NCBI GenBank assembly: GCA_022605955.1
Contig: JAKCOZ010000003.1
Location: 41,318,761 to 41,382,760, forward strand
DNA from: Rallus limicola
Lineage: Eukaryota; Chordata; Aves; Gruiformes; Rallidae
Direction: 5' to 3'
Length of the DNA: 64,000 nucleotides
Position 1 is the first letter of the stretch. Each line of letters starts with the position of its first letter. Positions 1 to 11,856 of the stretch are shown one piece after another. The position numbers and the translations under genes were made by a program. The notes beneath the pieces are model-generated. The model did no database searches. It saw only the letters and a program-made list of their open reading frames with translations, and was not told where the DNA came from.

Positions 1-1025
1 TTTGAGGGGTTTTTTTCAATTTTAATTTAATTGGCAGTAATCAGAAAGCCATGGCAATTGTATAACGTGTATAGAGACAGCCTTAATTTTATCTTGTACA
101 AATGCATCATACATAATTTTCCTAACATGAATCATGTTTTTAGTTATGCCATCAGGCTGAGTTGTGTTTGAACAGAAATTTAAATTAATTAGAAGTCTGC
201 AAAACAGCTTTTAAAAGTCTGCTTTTATTTATATTGTCTGTCTGAAATCTGTTGAATGTGTAAAGAGAAAAAAATAATTATAAGAGGTTTGGCATCCTGA
301 AATTTAATTTTTTAAACAAAATAAATGCAACTAATAAGCAAATGGGTTTAATTGCCCAGTTGCAATAACCATGGCTTTCAAGATCTCAAATTCATTTCCC
401 ACTTAAACTACACAGGAAAATATACATTCTCCTGATCTTTCTTCCAACTCGAACCGATTTCCTCACCTCCCAGTAAACCAGTCAGTGAAATCTGGTAAAT
501 AAAAGAGAACCACAAGGATATTGTTGCTCCATAAGTGTATGGGTGTCAGGTTGAGTCTGTATTCCTATCTGGTCAACTTTTTCACCAGATCCTTTCACAG
601 GCCAGGTTTAGCCAGTCCCTGAAAATTCACAATAGAAGTAAATCATTATAGCAAATGCTAGCAAAGGTGGTTAACTCCTTTAGTAGTTAATAGTCTAACT
701 TTGTTAAGTTAACTTTGTTAACTTTGTCAGACTATTACATTTATTTTCAATTAGTGCATTTTCTATATTTATATTCAGTATTTTCATTTGAATTTCTAAG
801 AAAAATTGCATTCACTTGGAGCTACAAAGCAGTGTAAACCTGAGGAAGACAACAGAGACACTTTCTCTTCAGGTTGGAATACCTGTCTTTTTCTTCAGAT
901 ATAAAATTACACAGAATAGAAGAACTTTACAATTCACAAACATTTGTATGTAGATGAGATGTGAAAAAAAAAGACTGTACAGTAATAGATCATTGTTCTG
1001 GTACCTTTTTTTTCTCAGTATATTC
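1..1025. other. Unique AT-rich DNA, no gene seen
   Basis: I see no repeat family or coding exon here. The stretch is AT-rich with short A and T runs. Around 661-735 there is a small local redundancy of the unit TTAACTTTGT. Confidence 0.6.
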
Positions 1026-1591
1026 TGCTTTCAGCAAAGATAGAGTGACACTTCTTAGTAGCCAGTGTAGTGCTGTGTTTGGAAGTTAGGATGAGAGCAA
1101 TGCTGATAGCACACTGATGGTTTTAGTTGTTGCCAAATAGCCAAGAACTTTTCAGCTTCTCATAGTGGCCTGCCAACAAGAAGGTTGGGGAGCACCCAAG
1201 AAGCTGGGTAGGGGGCACAGGACACAGCCAGGACAGCTGAATCAAAGTGACTAAAGAGATATTTCATAACATATGACATGATGCTCTGTTTATAACTTAG
1301 GAGTGGGCAGAGAGGCTGGGCAACAGGGGTCATGGTGTGGCAGCTGGTGGTCTTGTGCAGCATCAACTACAGGTGGTGAGAAACCGTGCTGTTCATCACT
1401 TGTTTTGTATGTTGTGCTTGTTGTTATTATTTTATCTTCTTTTTTTTTTTTTAGTTTGTTGTAATAAACTGTTTTTATCTCAACCCACCAGTTTTCTCAC
1501 TTTCACTCTTCCATTTCTCTCCCTTATTCTGCCAGGGGGAAGTGAGAGATCAGCTGCAAGGTGCTTAGCTCCCAGGGTTGCTACCAGGACA
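1026..1591 (+). mobile_element. Solo LTR, family A (avian endogenous retrovirus)
   Basis: This degenerate LTR reads on the plus strand. It aligns along its length with the better copy at 23664-24190. Landmarks in order are: a start matching the GGCTGGG-ATAGAGT region near 1035; the stretch around CTGATAGCACACTGATG (about 1100); CTTTTCAGCTTCTCAT (about 1148); CACAGCCAGGACAGCTGA (about 1218); a TATA-like TTTATAA near 1290; AATAAACTG near 1465 followed by TCTCAACCCACCAG; and an end at GGACA. No gag, pol or env lies beside it, so it is solo. Edges are good to about 10 bases, and no target-site duplication is visible. Confidence 0.75.
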
Positions 1592-2399
1592 CTGTAGTTG
1601 TTGTATCATTAAGTTCTTATGCTCCTTTGGGAACCTTTGAACTAACAGAATCAGAATCCACAGAGTCACTATAAAATTCTCATCTCAGTTCACGTGTTTT
1701 CCTATGGCCATTTTCCTGTGGAGCCTTTTCTCACTCCACTAACACGATCTACATGTCTCTTTCAGGATGTCTCAATGTTTAGCCAAGAGAAGCACAGCTG
1801 CTTTCAATTTCCAGGTGACCTTGTAAGAACCCTTAGCTAGTCACGCAAGAGGGAAGATAAAGGAGCATCTGAACAGCTCTAGGGTTTCTTGACACAGAAG
1901 GCCAAAAATAGATACACTTCTTTATCTAAATAGCCATGCTTCCAAACTTGTTAACATGACTATGTATTTCAGGGAAAAAAAATAATCTTCAGCTACAGGA
2001 CCCTTTAGTTCTTCCTTTAGCAGCTCAGAGAATGAACTAGCTACAGAAAGGTGCAAAATTTGGTACATAAGATTTACTGGATGTTCTGTAAAGGATCTAG
2101 TTTCATGCCTACATATGAACCATGCGTCTCCCCAAGCAGAAATGGAACTGTTACCTTGCTGGGCAAAGTTTGCCAGATTTGCTGCAATGGAAGATTGCCT
2201 GCCACAGCAGCAGCAAAGTAGGATGTATTGTGATGCCACACGCCTTCCAGCTCTGGTGATACCACTCAAGAGGCAAGCTGAAGTTCACTGAGTCCTGAGT
2301 CATATAGCTCTGCAGCACACCTTTACATTTCTTCTTGCAATGTCCCGAGAGATGACAGGCTACTGAGAAGAAACTAATGAATAGTGTAGGACTGTGTAG
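1592..2399. other. Unique DNA, no gene seen
   Basis: I recognise no repeat or exon. The minus-strand reading frames of 63 to 115 codons between 1922 and 2486 overlap one another and resemble nothing I know, so I treat them as chance. Confidence 0.5.
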
Positions 2400-3038
2400 A
2401 GCAGTGCTCAAGCACCAGTCCAGATTAGGGGTTGACCTGCTGAGAAGTGCTGCAGAGAAGGAACTGGGAATCCTGGTGGATGACAAGGTCTATATGAGCT
2501 ATCAACATGCCCTCATAGCCAACAAGGCTAATGGTATGCTGGAGTACATGAAGAAGACTGTGGCCAGCAGGTCAAGGCAACTTATCCTCTCCCTCTACTC
2601 TGCCCTGGTGAGGCCACAGTTGAAGCATTATTTCCAGTTCTGGGCTCACCAGTTCAAGAAAGACAAGGAGCTACTGGAGAGAGTCCAGCAGAGGACTACC
2701 AGCATGACTAGAGGACTCAAACATCTTCCATATGAGGAAAGGCTGAGAGAGCTGGATCTGTTTAGCCTTGAGAAAAGAAGACAGAGAAATACCTGGAGGG
2801 TGGGTGCCTAGAGGAAGGGGGCAGACTCTTCTCAGTGGTGCCCAGTGACAGGATGAGGGGCAACAGGCACAAGGTAGAACACAGAAAGTTCCATTTCCAT
2901 ATCAGAAAAAACTTCTTTACTGTGAAGGTGACAGAGCACTGAAACAGGCTGCCCAGGGGGGCTGTGGAGTCTCCTTCACTGGAGATGTTCAAAACCCAGC
3001 TGGATGCAATCCTGTGCAGTGTGTTCTAGGTGATCCTG
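2400..3038 (+). mobile_element. CR1 LINE, ORF2 C-terminal part and 3' UTR
   Basis: This 5'-truncated CR1 reads on the plus strand. The frame from 2377 to 2811 translates to the C-terminal tail of CR1 ORF2: AAEKELGILVDDK, then a segment with YSALVRPQLKH, LERVQQR and YEERLRELDLFSLEKRR. After the stop comes the usual 3' UTR, with AACAGGCTGCCCAGG near 2944 and GGAGTCTCCTTCACTGGAGA near 2966. The last 60-70 bases of a CR1, including the terminal octamer repeats, are missing. The sequence passes straight into the (GAAGG)n array at about 3039. Confidence 0.9.
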
Positions 3039-3714
3039 AGGAAGGGAAGGGAAGGGAAGGGAAGGGAAGGGAAGGGAAGGGAAGGGAAGGGAAGGGAAGG
3101 GAAGGGAAGGGAAGGGAAGGGAAGGGAAGGGAAGGGAAGGGAAGGGAAGGGAAGGGAAGGGAAGGGAAGGGAAGGGAAGGGAAGGGAAGGGAAGGGAAGG
3201 GAAGGGAAGGGAAGGGAAGGGAAGGGAAGGGAAGGGAAGGGAAGGGAGGGGAAGGGAGGGGAAGGGAGGGGAAGGGAGGGGAAGGGAGGGGAAGGGAGGG
3301 GAAGGGAGGGGAAGGGAGGGGAAGGGAGGGGAAGGGAGGGGAAGGGAGGGGAAGGGAGGGGAAGGGAAGGGAAGGGAAGGGAAGGGAAGGGAAGGGAAGG
3401 GAAGGGAAGGGAAGGGAAGGGAAGGGAAGGGAAGGGAAGGGAAGGGAAGGGAAGGGAAGGGAAGGGAAGGGAAGGGAAGGGAAGGGAAGGGAAGGGAAGG
3501 GAAGGGAAGGGAAGGGAAGGGAAGGGAAGGGAAGGGAAGGGAAGGGAAGGGAAGGGAAGGGAAGGGAAGGGAAGGGAAGGGAAGGGAAGGGAAGGGAAGG
3601 GAAGGGAAGGGAAGGGAAGGGAAGGGAAGGGAAGGGAAGGGAAGGGAAGGGAAGGGAAGGGAAGGGAAGGGAAGGGAAGGGAAGGGAAAGGAAGGGAAGG
3701 GAAGGGAGGAAGGA
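3039..3714 (+). repeat. (GAAGG)n pentanucleotide satellite with a decamer block
   Basis: This polypurine array of about 676 bases is built from GAAGG. Pure pentamers run from 3041 to 3240. From 3241 to 3360 the unit becomes the decamer GAAGGGAGGG, in 12 perfect copies. Pure pentamers resume at 3361 and decay near 3686-3714. The array gives open frames of about 260-310 codons on both strands because a 5-base unit reads as a 5-residue repeat in every frame. These are not genes. It sits at the broken 3' edge of a CR1. Confidence 0.97.
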
Positions 3715-4645
3715 GTTTTATTATAAGTCAAGGGTTTTCTCCAACAGTGACTTTCCTCATAAACAGAAAATTCTGGTTTGGTCCCACAACTGACAAGAAT
3801 TGTAGCAGCTTCACAGATATGTATAGCAAGTCCATGGAAATTCTGTGAAACAACAGACCAAATCCCTATGATATGGTTAGTGCACAGTGCACCAGGAATT
3901 GTCTTCATGTTTACAAAGATATAATGAAGAATCTCAAAGTTATTTTTTAACTGAAAGAAAAGTCTTCAATACAGAGATGACAAACAAATGAGTGGGTTTT
4001 GCGTTGGTTTAGTCTTGTTAAAAAAACACTTGGCAGAAGGAATTGATTTTTGTGAAGTTGTTTTTTTACAGATTTCAGAAAGGAAAAGCTTTGCTTTCTT
4101 CTTTGATTTTTTGGTCAAAGACATGTCAGATTTAGACTTTCAAATCCTGAAAAATACTTCACAATGGATTTAGGAAGAATAAACATCTTTCAGGTTGCAT
4201 TTAACATATAGACCAGTTCTGATAAGGATTTTCTCCGTGTTTTCTTCTCCCCATTGTCTCACATTTGCATAGTGTTTCAGTACTGTGAGAAATTCAGTTT
4301 TAGAAGATGCTCTTAAAAAGATGCTCTTAGTTTTCAGCTTTAGAAACATGGTGAAGTTTTCAGTGTTGACAAATACATCCTGACACTAGGTCACAACTAT
4401 TCTAGAGGTACTAATAATGATCAATAGACTGGGACCCCAGTACATTTTATGCATTCCGCAGATGATCTGTTAAAATTTCTTGTTAGAGAGTTAGAATGCA
4501 TATGAGCTTTTAAAATGATTGCATTTTAATAAAAACTCTAAAAGGCCAATGCATACACTGCAGATGCTTGGGTTTTCTTCCACCCCAGTGAAAAATACAC
4601 AACATAATTTTCAGAAAACACTGTATCTCCCTATAAACTGTCTAT
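3715..4645. other. Unique DNA, no gene seen
   Basis: AT-rich sequence without a recognisable repeat or coding signal. GATGCTCTTA occurs twice close together near 4306 and 4320. Confidence 0.5.
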
Positions 4646-4757
4646 ACAAACAAAACAAACCAAACAAAAAAAAAAACCCAAAAAACCCACCCAAAACAAA
4701 ACAAAAAAAAGCCCAAACCCCAAACCAACCAACCAACCAACCAACAAACCCCCAAAT
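4646..4757 (+). repeat. A/C-rich low-complexity tract with (CCAA)n
   Basis: A tract of A and C runs: repeats of AAACA and ACCCA, then a short (AACC)n run near 4722-4745. The open frames across it, on both strands, come from the low complexity. Confidence 0.9.
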
Positions 4758-5181
4758 CCCACTTTTCCTGCGGGGTTCAAAGCAACACAGAAATGTTCTG
4801 GTTTGATTCAGCAAGATTTTCTTGTCTGAGACAGCTCTGTTTCATCTGTGATTCTGCCCTGTCTCTCTTACACTTTCTGACTTGAGTTCCCTGCCCAGAT
4901 TAGGGATGCCTCACTCTGAGAAAGGATTGTTAGTTATGGTGGGAACCTATATTTGCAAAATTACCGGAAGTGGTATTTAGGTGACATGAGACAGTATGAG
5001 TGTTATATTTACTCTTGGTTCTAATCAAAACCAAATATATCAGCAATTCTAAAATGAAATGCTGATAATCTAATGTTTAAATGCAATGAAAATATTTTGA
5101 TCCATTGCTCTCATGTTCTGTAACAGGATTTTTCACAATATTGACATTTCCAGAGGATTGACTTTTGCAGGAAAAATTTTA
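4758..5181. other. Unique DNA, no gene seen
   Basis: I recognise no repeat or exon between the A/C-rich tract and the next CR1 fragment. Confidence 0.5.
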
Positions 5182-5500
5182 GGTTGGGAGAGACTTCTTG
5201 AAGCTTCCAGTCCTGTCTCTCTGCTCAAAGCAAGGTCAGCTAGATCTTCACTAAGAAGACAGACAAGGGTCTTCTTCACTGAAGGTCGGATATCTCCAAA
5301 GATATACAGATCTTCTCATCTCTCTTGTCCATATCTCAGGGCTGCACAACTATCAAAGGAAAGAAGTTTTCCATGTCAGGGGAGAACTTCCTGTGTTCAA
5401 TTTATAGTCATGATCTTTTGTTCCCTCACTGTGCACTTCCAGAAAAAGTCTGTGCCCATATACTCTAACTCCTCTGTGAGAGTGACTACACACCCTGTCC
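5182..5500 (-). mobile_element. CR1 LINE, old 3' UTR fragment (antisense)
   Basis: A decayed CR1 3' end on the minus strand. On the plus strand it starts at AGGTTGGGAGAGAC, the reverse of the CR1 terminus. It then shows CTGCTCAAAGCAAGGTCA (about 5221), GAACTTCCTGTGTTCAATTT (about 5384) and TCACTGTGCACTTCCAGAAA (about 5427). These are the usual order and spacing of the antisense CR1 3' UTR. The divergence suggests an old subfamily. Confidence 0.65.
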
Positions 5501-5949
5501 TACCACACCTTGGCAAAACGGGTAAATTACAACAGTGAGTGTAAACAGTGTCTGCACATGACACACTCAAAACTGCCAGAGATTGCTTTTTCCCCAGCTG
5601 ATAAGATTAAAGAGGAAGATGACCATCAGGTAGATCAAACTATAACCAGGGGACTACCTGGCTTTTAAATACAGATAGAAAAGCAGAAAAGAAGGACAAA
5701 AATGCGATGATGGGCAGCAACCTTGGGTGGGAAGAGTGAGGTAAGAACAGCAGGCAGGCCAGGTTCAGCAGTACAAAATATGGCCCTACTGGTGTCCCAC
5801 CCTATATCACAGATGGAGAAATCATCCCCATCCTGAATGCTTCTCCATAGACATTGTCAGCAGCTACACTCCAGGTTGTGGGGTACAACACATTGAGTGG
5901 GACACATGGATACAAGCCCCAGGTGTGTACAGGGCACCACCACGTACCA
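5501..5949. other. Unique DNA between two CR1 fragments
   Basis: I recognise no repeat or exon here. Confidence 0.5.
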
Positions 5950-7305
5950 GCCACATAGAATCAGTGGCCCAGGACCAAGTCCAGGCAGCTTTTGAAGCTC
6001 ACCAAGGCAGGAGAATACACAACCTCTCTGCGTCACCTGCTCTAATACTTTGTCATCTTCATAGAGAAAAAATATTTCCTGATGTTCAGGAGGAAACTCT
6101 CATGTTATAGTTAGTGTGCACTGCCTCTAGTCCTGTCACTGAGCACCACTGAAAAAAGCCTGGCTCCACCACCTTTGTAGCCTCCTTTCAGGTGTCTGTG
6201 TGCATTGATGAGATTACTGCTGTTCTCCAGACTGAACAGTCCCAGGTTTCTCAGCCTTTCCTCACAGGAAAAATGCCCGAGACCTTTTAACACCTTAGTG
6301 GCCCTTTGCTGGACTTTACCCAGTAGCTCCATCTCTCACTTGTACTGGGGAAAACAGAACTCAGTACTCTAGGTGTGGCCTCATTAGTGCTGAGAAAAGT
6401 GGAAGGATCCCCTCACTCAAACTTCTGGCAACATATCTTCTGATGCAGTACGACAACATGTCCCTGCTGCAGGGACACATTTCTCCTTTTCTGCAAAGCT
6501 GCTTTACAACAGGATGACCCTTAACATGAACTCATGTCTGGGTTTACTGCTCTCCCTAGTGCAGGAATTTACATTTCCCCTTCCTGAACTGCATGAGGTT
6601 TCTGTTAGCCCATTTCTCCAGCCTGTTAATGTCACCATTTCTATGAGGATCTTAACAAGCCTTACTGAACTCTAGGTAGACAATGTCCCCTGCTCTTCCT
6701 TCATGAACCAAGCCAGTCATTTCATCATAGAAGTTTATCAAGCTTTTCAAGCATGATTTCCAATTGTTGATTCCATACTGACAACTCCTAATGATTTTCT
6801 TCTCATTTATGTGCCTGAAAATTATTTCCAAGATTAGTCACTCCAACATCCTGCCAGGGATTGAGGTGAAACTGAACGGCCTGTAGTTCCCTGAGTCCTG
6901 TTTCTTGCCCTTCTTGAAGATAGCAGTGACATTTTCCTTCTTCTAGTTCTTGAGCAGCCATCAAGTCCCAGCCACCATAGTAAATCAAAAGTTACCAAAA
7001 GTATCATTGCAGTGATGTCAGTCAGCTTCCTCAGTACTTGTAGGTGCATCCCATCAGAGAGCATGGATTTCTGTATGTTTAGGTTGCTTAAGTATCCCCC
7101 CACCTCATCATCTTTTACCAAAGTATGTATTCCTTGCTTCAGACTCCCCCTAGCATCTGGGACCTGGTATTCCTGAAAGCCAGTCTCTCTAGTAAAGACT
7201 GAGACAAAGAATGCATTGAGTACCTCAGGGTTTGTAACACCTCATATTATCAGGGCTTCCACCACATTCATAAGTGAGACCACATTTTCACTGGACCTTC
7301 TGTTG
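5950..7305 (-). mobile_element. CR1 LINE, RT domain through 3' UTR (antisense, old)
   Basis: An antisense CR1 of about 1.35 kb. The 3' UTR is at the left: CACAACCTCTCTGCG near 6018, then the region after CTAGTCCTGTCACTGAGCAC near 6126. The ORF2 tail follows, where the minus frame at 6111-6332 gives LLGKVQQRATK and EERLRNLGLFSLE. Further right is the reverse-transcriptase part, where the minus frame at 6834-7121 gives LNIQKSMLSDGMHLQVLRKL, matching the start of the CR1 RT domain. Many frame breaks show it is dead. The right edge fades near 7305. Confidence 0.88.
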
Positions 7306-7871
7306 TAACTGTGTTCTCACAGAAGCACCAGTCTGGATTCTGAATGTATCATTCCCTGGTTAATTATGGGTGGTTAATAAATCAATAAACCAGTTGGATC
7401 TTGGTTTGATTAAAACTACAAAACTTGACCAGTTTTCCCTTGAGATAACTATTCAGGAAGTTGTATCAGCATCTTCATCCCTAGGATGAGCAGGGGCTCT
7501 TAGCCCTTTTTGTCTTCAGATATCTCCCCAAGCATGTGCTCATCCCAGTTGCCTCCACTGACTTGCCATGGGAATTATGAGACATTTCCCCACTCTTTTG
7601 CTGTTTTCCAGCTAGCATTTATTAAAGGAGATCTCTGTTTAGCGCTTAGCTGCTGGCTGGCACTAAACCATGGCATCATGTTATCAACCACCCCATTTTA
7701 TGTGAGTTCAACATAATATATGCAACTGCTGGCAAAGCATATAGTATTCCTGGGTACTTCAGTATTTGCTCATTTTTGCTACTCCCTAGGAAGTGGAGAA
7801 ATTAGCATTTATTGTCTCAGATAGATAATTTTATTCTTAATGAGTCTGAAGGCTTAAAGTATATTTTACCA
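7306..7871. other. Unique DNA, no gene seen
   Basis: Nothing recognisable lies between the CR1 and the family B LTR. Confidence 0.45.
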
Positions 7872-8919
7872 TGGTGGTTTCACCCTGGCTGGAGGCCAGA
7901 CACCCACCAAAGTCATTCTATCACTCCCCTTTTCCGCTGGACAGGGGAGAAAATATATATTGAGAGATTTAGGAGTCGACATAAGGACAGGGAGAGATGA
8001 TTCCACAATTAGTGTCATGGGAAAAACAGACTCAACACAGAGTGAAGGAAAGAAAACTCTGTAATTTATTGCACTACACACACACACACAGAGTGAAAAT
8101 TGAGTCAGAAAATGAGAAGTCCAACCAGATCTTAAAACATCTCCTCCAACCTCTCTCTCTTCTTAACAGACAATTTTAGTAATAATTGCTCTCCCTTCTT
8201 TCCCTACCCTGCCCCCTTCCACCCCACTGTGGCAACAGGAAGGAGTGAGAATGTCAACATGAGTCCTTTCCTGTGGGGCTTCAGCTCTTCACTAACTCCC
8301 TCAACATGGGTCACTTCTGTGGGGTGTAGTCCTTAAATCATAGAATGTAGAGACATTGGCAATCTCTCAGGCCCAGACTGCTCGAGTCTGGTCCCCTATG
8401 GAGTCACAAGCTCCTTCCTCCCAGCAAACTTTCTCCTGCGTGGGTCTCCCTCATCTCTATGTCTCTGTCTGTCTCCACAGGCTGCAAATGCTGGCAGAGG
8501 CTTGTTCCAACATGGTTCTTGATGTCTCCACCTGCTCCAGTGTGGGGCCTCTCCACGGGCTGTAGGTGGGGTCTCAGCTCCCCATCCTCTTCCATGGCCT
8601 GTGAGGGGACAGCTATGGTCTTCTCCATGGGCTGCAGAGGCATCTTTCTCTCTGGCACCTAGGGTGCCTCCTCCTCGCCCTCTTCCCTGGCCTTCGTGTC
8701 TGCACAGTTTCTTACATCTTCTCAGTGCCTTCTCTGGTGGCAAAATTCAGCTGCTTGTGGTTTTTTCTTCTAAATGTCATTCCCAGATGTGCTGTGACCA
8801 TCACCGATTGGCTTGGCCCTGGTCAGCAGCAACTCTGGCCTTGAGTTGGCTGGTGTTTACTCTGTCAGGCCTGCAGAGAGCTTCTAGCTGCTTCTTGCAG
8901 ACTGGCCATGCAGAATGCA
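7872..8919 (-). mobile_element. Nearly complete solo LTR, family B (antisense)
   Basis: A 1.05 kb LTR on the minus strand. Its 3' end is at 7872 (TGGTGGTTTCACCCTGGCTG on the plus strand). The reversed poly-A signal (TTTATT) is at 8065-8070. The middle carries the GC-richer U3 with repeated GGGCTGCAG/CCATGG-type units between 8470 and 8650. The 5' end is near 8919, where GGCCATGCAGAATGCA is the reverse of the family start. The overall order agrees with copies at 27585-28745, 44756-46860 and 57595-57787. No internal viral sequence lies beside it. Flanking pentamers TACCA and TTTAG do not match, so I see no target-site duplication. Confidence 0.8.
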
Positions 8920-11230
8920 TTTAGTCTGTCAAAATGAGGGTTATAACAGACAGTCATGCCAAATGGGAACAAGTACACAAGAAAGAACATAAAGATACAG
9001 ATTATAAAGAAGACATTTTAACTCTTTAAATGTCTCACCCTGAGCTTATTCCCATATTATTTTGCTACTATTAGACAGACTTCTATCCCTTCTTCAGGGG
9101 CAGGAGTGGTAGAAATTACAAAGCTCTACTTGTTCGCTCTTTGCTAGGCCAACCCTTCATATTTTCAATTCCATGCACAGTTTTAACTTGGTTTTGCTGG
9201 TGACAGTATGGGATGTCACACAGCTATTTTGTTTTTCGCTTTTTTTCGTTGTTAAAGTTTCTTCATTAGTGCAGTCACAGTATCCTTGTAATCATTTATC
9301 TTTCCCTGCTGGGGCTGTTTGCTCAAATATATTGTAAGGATCTCTGAAGACAGCATATCAAAACAGGATTTATGATAAAGAAAAAAAAAAACAATTCTCC
9401 TATAAATCACCTGATTTATTTCACATTTTGTGAGCATTCTTTAAAGAGTTGCCACAGAAAAAAACATTATGAGGTCAGGAAAGGAGTATTTCAGTAGCAT
9501 ACGTTCTCTTTCGTATTTTCTATATGTCTTGGAGTGTTCATATGAAACTGGAGAAATAGAAGCTGAACTATTGAAATTACCATAAAAACAATGTTTGCAA
9601 GTGTTGACTGTTTTTCTGTAAGTACAAATTTAACTGTCCAGGATGTAAAGAGATGTCTATAAAGTCTCATGAGGGTACTGAAGTAGTTGTACAAACAGTC
9701 CCACAAACCACTGAGTTTAAGTGTAAGTTCAAGGTTAAAATTATCCGTTCTGATATGAAGAACATGGTCATATTTTTGAAATCAAGGCCTTCAGTATAGA
9801 CTGAGTACATCTGATAAGTTTGTGCTGCTTTCTGTATTACAGATTTGCTCTTACTAAAAGAAAAAAAAAAAAGATAAAATAAATGTGCTTCTCAGAGCTG
9901 TCCAAAGAGTAAGAAACAGGCATAATTTTCCTGTGTTTGCTTTCATGTTTTTCCTCCAAAACATCAGTGGCACTTGACATTTGGCAGATATTTAATCTGC
10001 TAATGTTTACATGCCAAAAGAAAGACATTTTTGAGGGGGAGGGGGAAATAAGTCAGGAAACTACACTTTGTGGAAAATGCTGCATGAAGGTTTGAGCAAA
10101 AATCTGCAAAACTGCACAAAAAGGTTACAAAGTGAAGGAGAACAACAGCTACAAAAACAGCACTTACCATCAAAAAGAGAACTAAAAATATTTATTGTTG
10201 TTTGCCTTTCAAATTAAGAACCCAAGGCAATAGAAACTTTGATAGCATCAGTCTGGAGTAGAGTGATGTCCCTGACATCAGAGCCATCAGGTGGAATCTG
10301 ATCCAGTAGAAGAGGGATTGAAGTAAGAAGGAAATCTAATTTTCTGGTGCAAGCCAGGACCGCATAGCAATATAGCTGGAGCAACTCTATGCAGTCATTC
10401 TGTACTGACCACAAGCAATCTAGGCTAAAAATGTCTTCAAAAACAACTGAAGAACAATGTCAAAAATCCTTTAGACCAGGCATCATTTAGAAACATGTTG
10501 AGTCTTTTCCTGTGAATGCTAAGCTCTTACAAGTCACTTTGAAAAAGATGTTATAGGGAACTTCAGTGAAAGGAGCAAAGTTCAAAGGAGAAGGAAATTG
10601 TTCCACTGCTTAAAGCTGCTGTTTAAAGCCTAGTGGGAAATAGGACAACCAGTTGCTGTGCTCTGTGAAATTATTTTTATTCCTATACAAATTCTTATCT
10701 ATTGAAATCACAAAGGAGAATATTTCTTGGTTTTAATTAAATCACTTATTTCCTTCACCCTTCCTCACAAACTACTTTACATGGCTTAGCATCTACACAG
10801 ACTGCCCTTATGCTATCCATCAGATCAGCTAAGCCACATGCCAGGCAAGGCAAAAAGGGGAACAACATCATGTGAGAGAGGGCTACCGGTATCTATTTCT
10901 ATTTGTAACAGCTGCACCTGCAAGTGGCATTAGAACAAACTTGCATAATATATATTCTCTGTCTTCTAAGGAAAACACAGAGGACAGGGCAGATGCAGCA
11001 ATAAGAGATGAAAAGTTTACAGCCAAACTGCTTAGAGTGAAGCGCAGTCTGGGACCTTTGGTGTAGTGTGTTTGCCCTCTTAAAAACAGGGAGATCATAT
11101 TCTTATCATCCAGTCATGCAGGGATCTGAGTTAGAAGACAAAATGATATGAAATCCTGTGAAGAATCTAGAGTTTCCTTATTAAAACCAGCAATTACTAT
11201 TTCATTAAGAAGGCTAATAACAGGTTGGAC
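8920..11230. other. Unique DNA, no firm gene
   Basis: A long stretch without recognisable repeats. One minus-strand frame, 10214-10414, reads like protein and ends in a natural stop. It is only 66 codons long and I do not recognise it. It is listed separately among the findings. Confidence 0.5.
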
Positions 11231-11249
11231 GGGGGCGGGGAGGGGGGGG
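11231..11249 (+). other. G-run cluster, potential G-quadruplex
   Basis: Runs of 5, 4 and 8 G separated by single C and A. The last run is long enough to supply two G-tracts, so an intrastrand quadruplex is possible. This is inferred from sequence alone. Confidence 0.6.
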
Positions 11250-11796
11250 ATCCCTTCCCTAAGTCAGCAATAGTCCTAGCAGCAGCACAGCTATGAGCAT
11301 GATGAAAATTAAAAAATGGTCCCAAAGACATGCTGCTGTTTAATAGAGTTCCTATATTGTTTGTGCTTGTGGACCTTTCCCTGAGCAAGCAGCTTGGGAT
11401 CCCAGCTCATGTCTTGGCAGTCAGAGATAGAATAGGAAGAACTGTGAAGGGAGTTTGCAATCAGATTTGATCACTTGTCCAGCTTAGCAGATGATAACAG
11501 ACATTGACTGTAAACCAGCTATTTTCCACTTAGTTTTCTGTAGATATCTGGATTTCTACTGCATCTTTTGCATTCTGATTCCCAGCCCATAAAATCATCT
11601 TCTTTCAATTTAGTTCAGACTTTGTTAACTGTTCTCTACTCATTCTATACTGGAATTATCACTGTCCAATGTTTTCCACAGAGTTTTTGTGAGCTAACAC
11701 TTCCAGTTTTGCAGCCTTTGGTGCACACTTTGGTTAATGTGAGACTGGATCTAGCCTGTAAAGAGAGATTTTTGCAGATGTAGCTGAAAAGTTATG
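11250..11796. other. Unique DNA, no gene seen
   Basis: I recognise no repeat or exon here. Confidence 0.5.
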
Positions 11797-11856
11797 ATGT
11801 TATGTTATGTTATGTTATGTTATGTTATGTTATGTTATGTTATGTTATGTTATGTT
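11797..11856 (+). repeat. (ATGTT)n microsatellite, 12 perfect copies
   Basis: Sixty bases of the perfect pentamer ATGTT. The long frame starting at 11794 begins in this array and is not a gene. Confidence 0.97.

Noticed and set aside
2976..3908. Open frames of about 260-310 codons on both strands
   Set aside because: They are created by the (GAAGG)n array, which stays open in all frames because a 5-base unit gives a 5-residue repeat. They are not genes.
8396..8743. GC-rich overlapping frames in four registers
   Set aside because: They lie in the U3 of a family B LTR.
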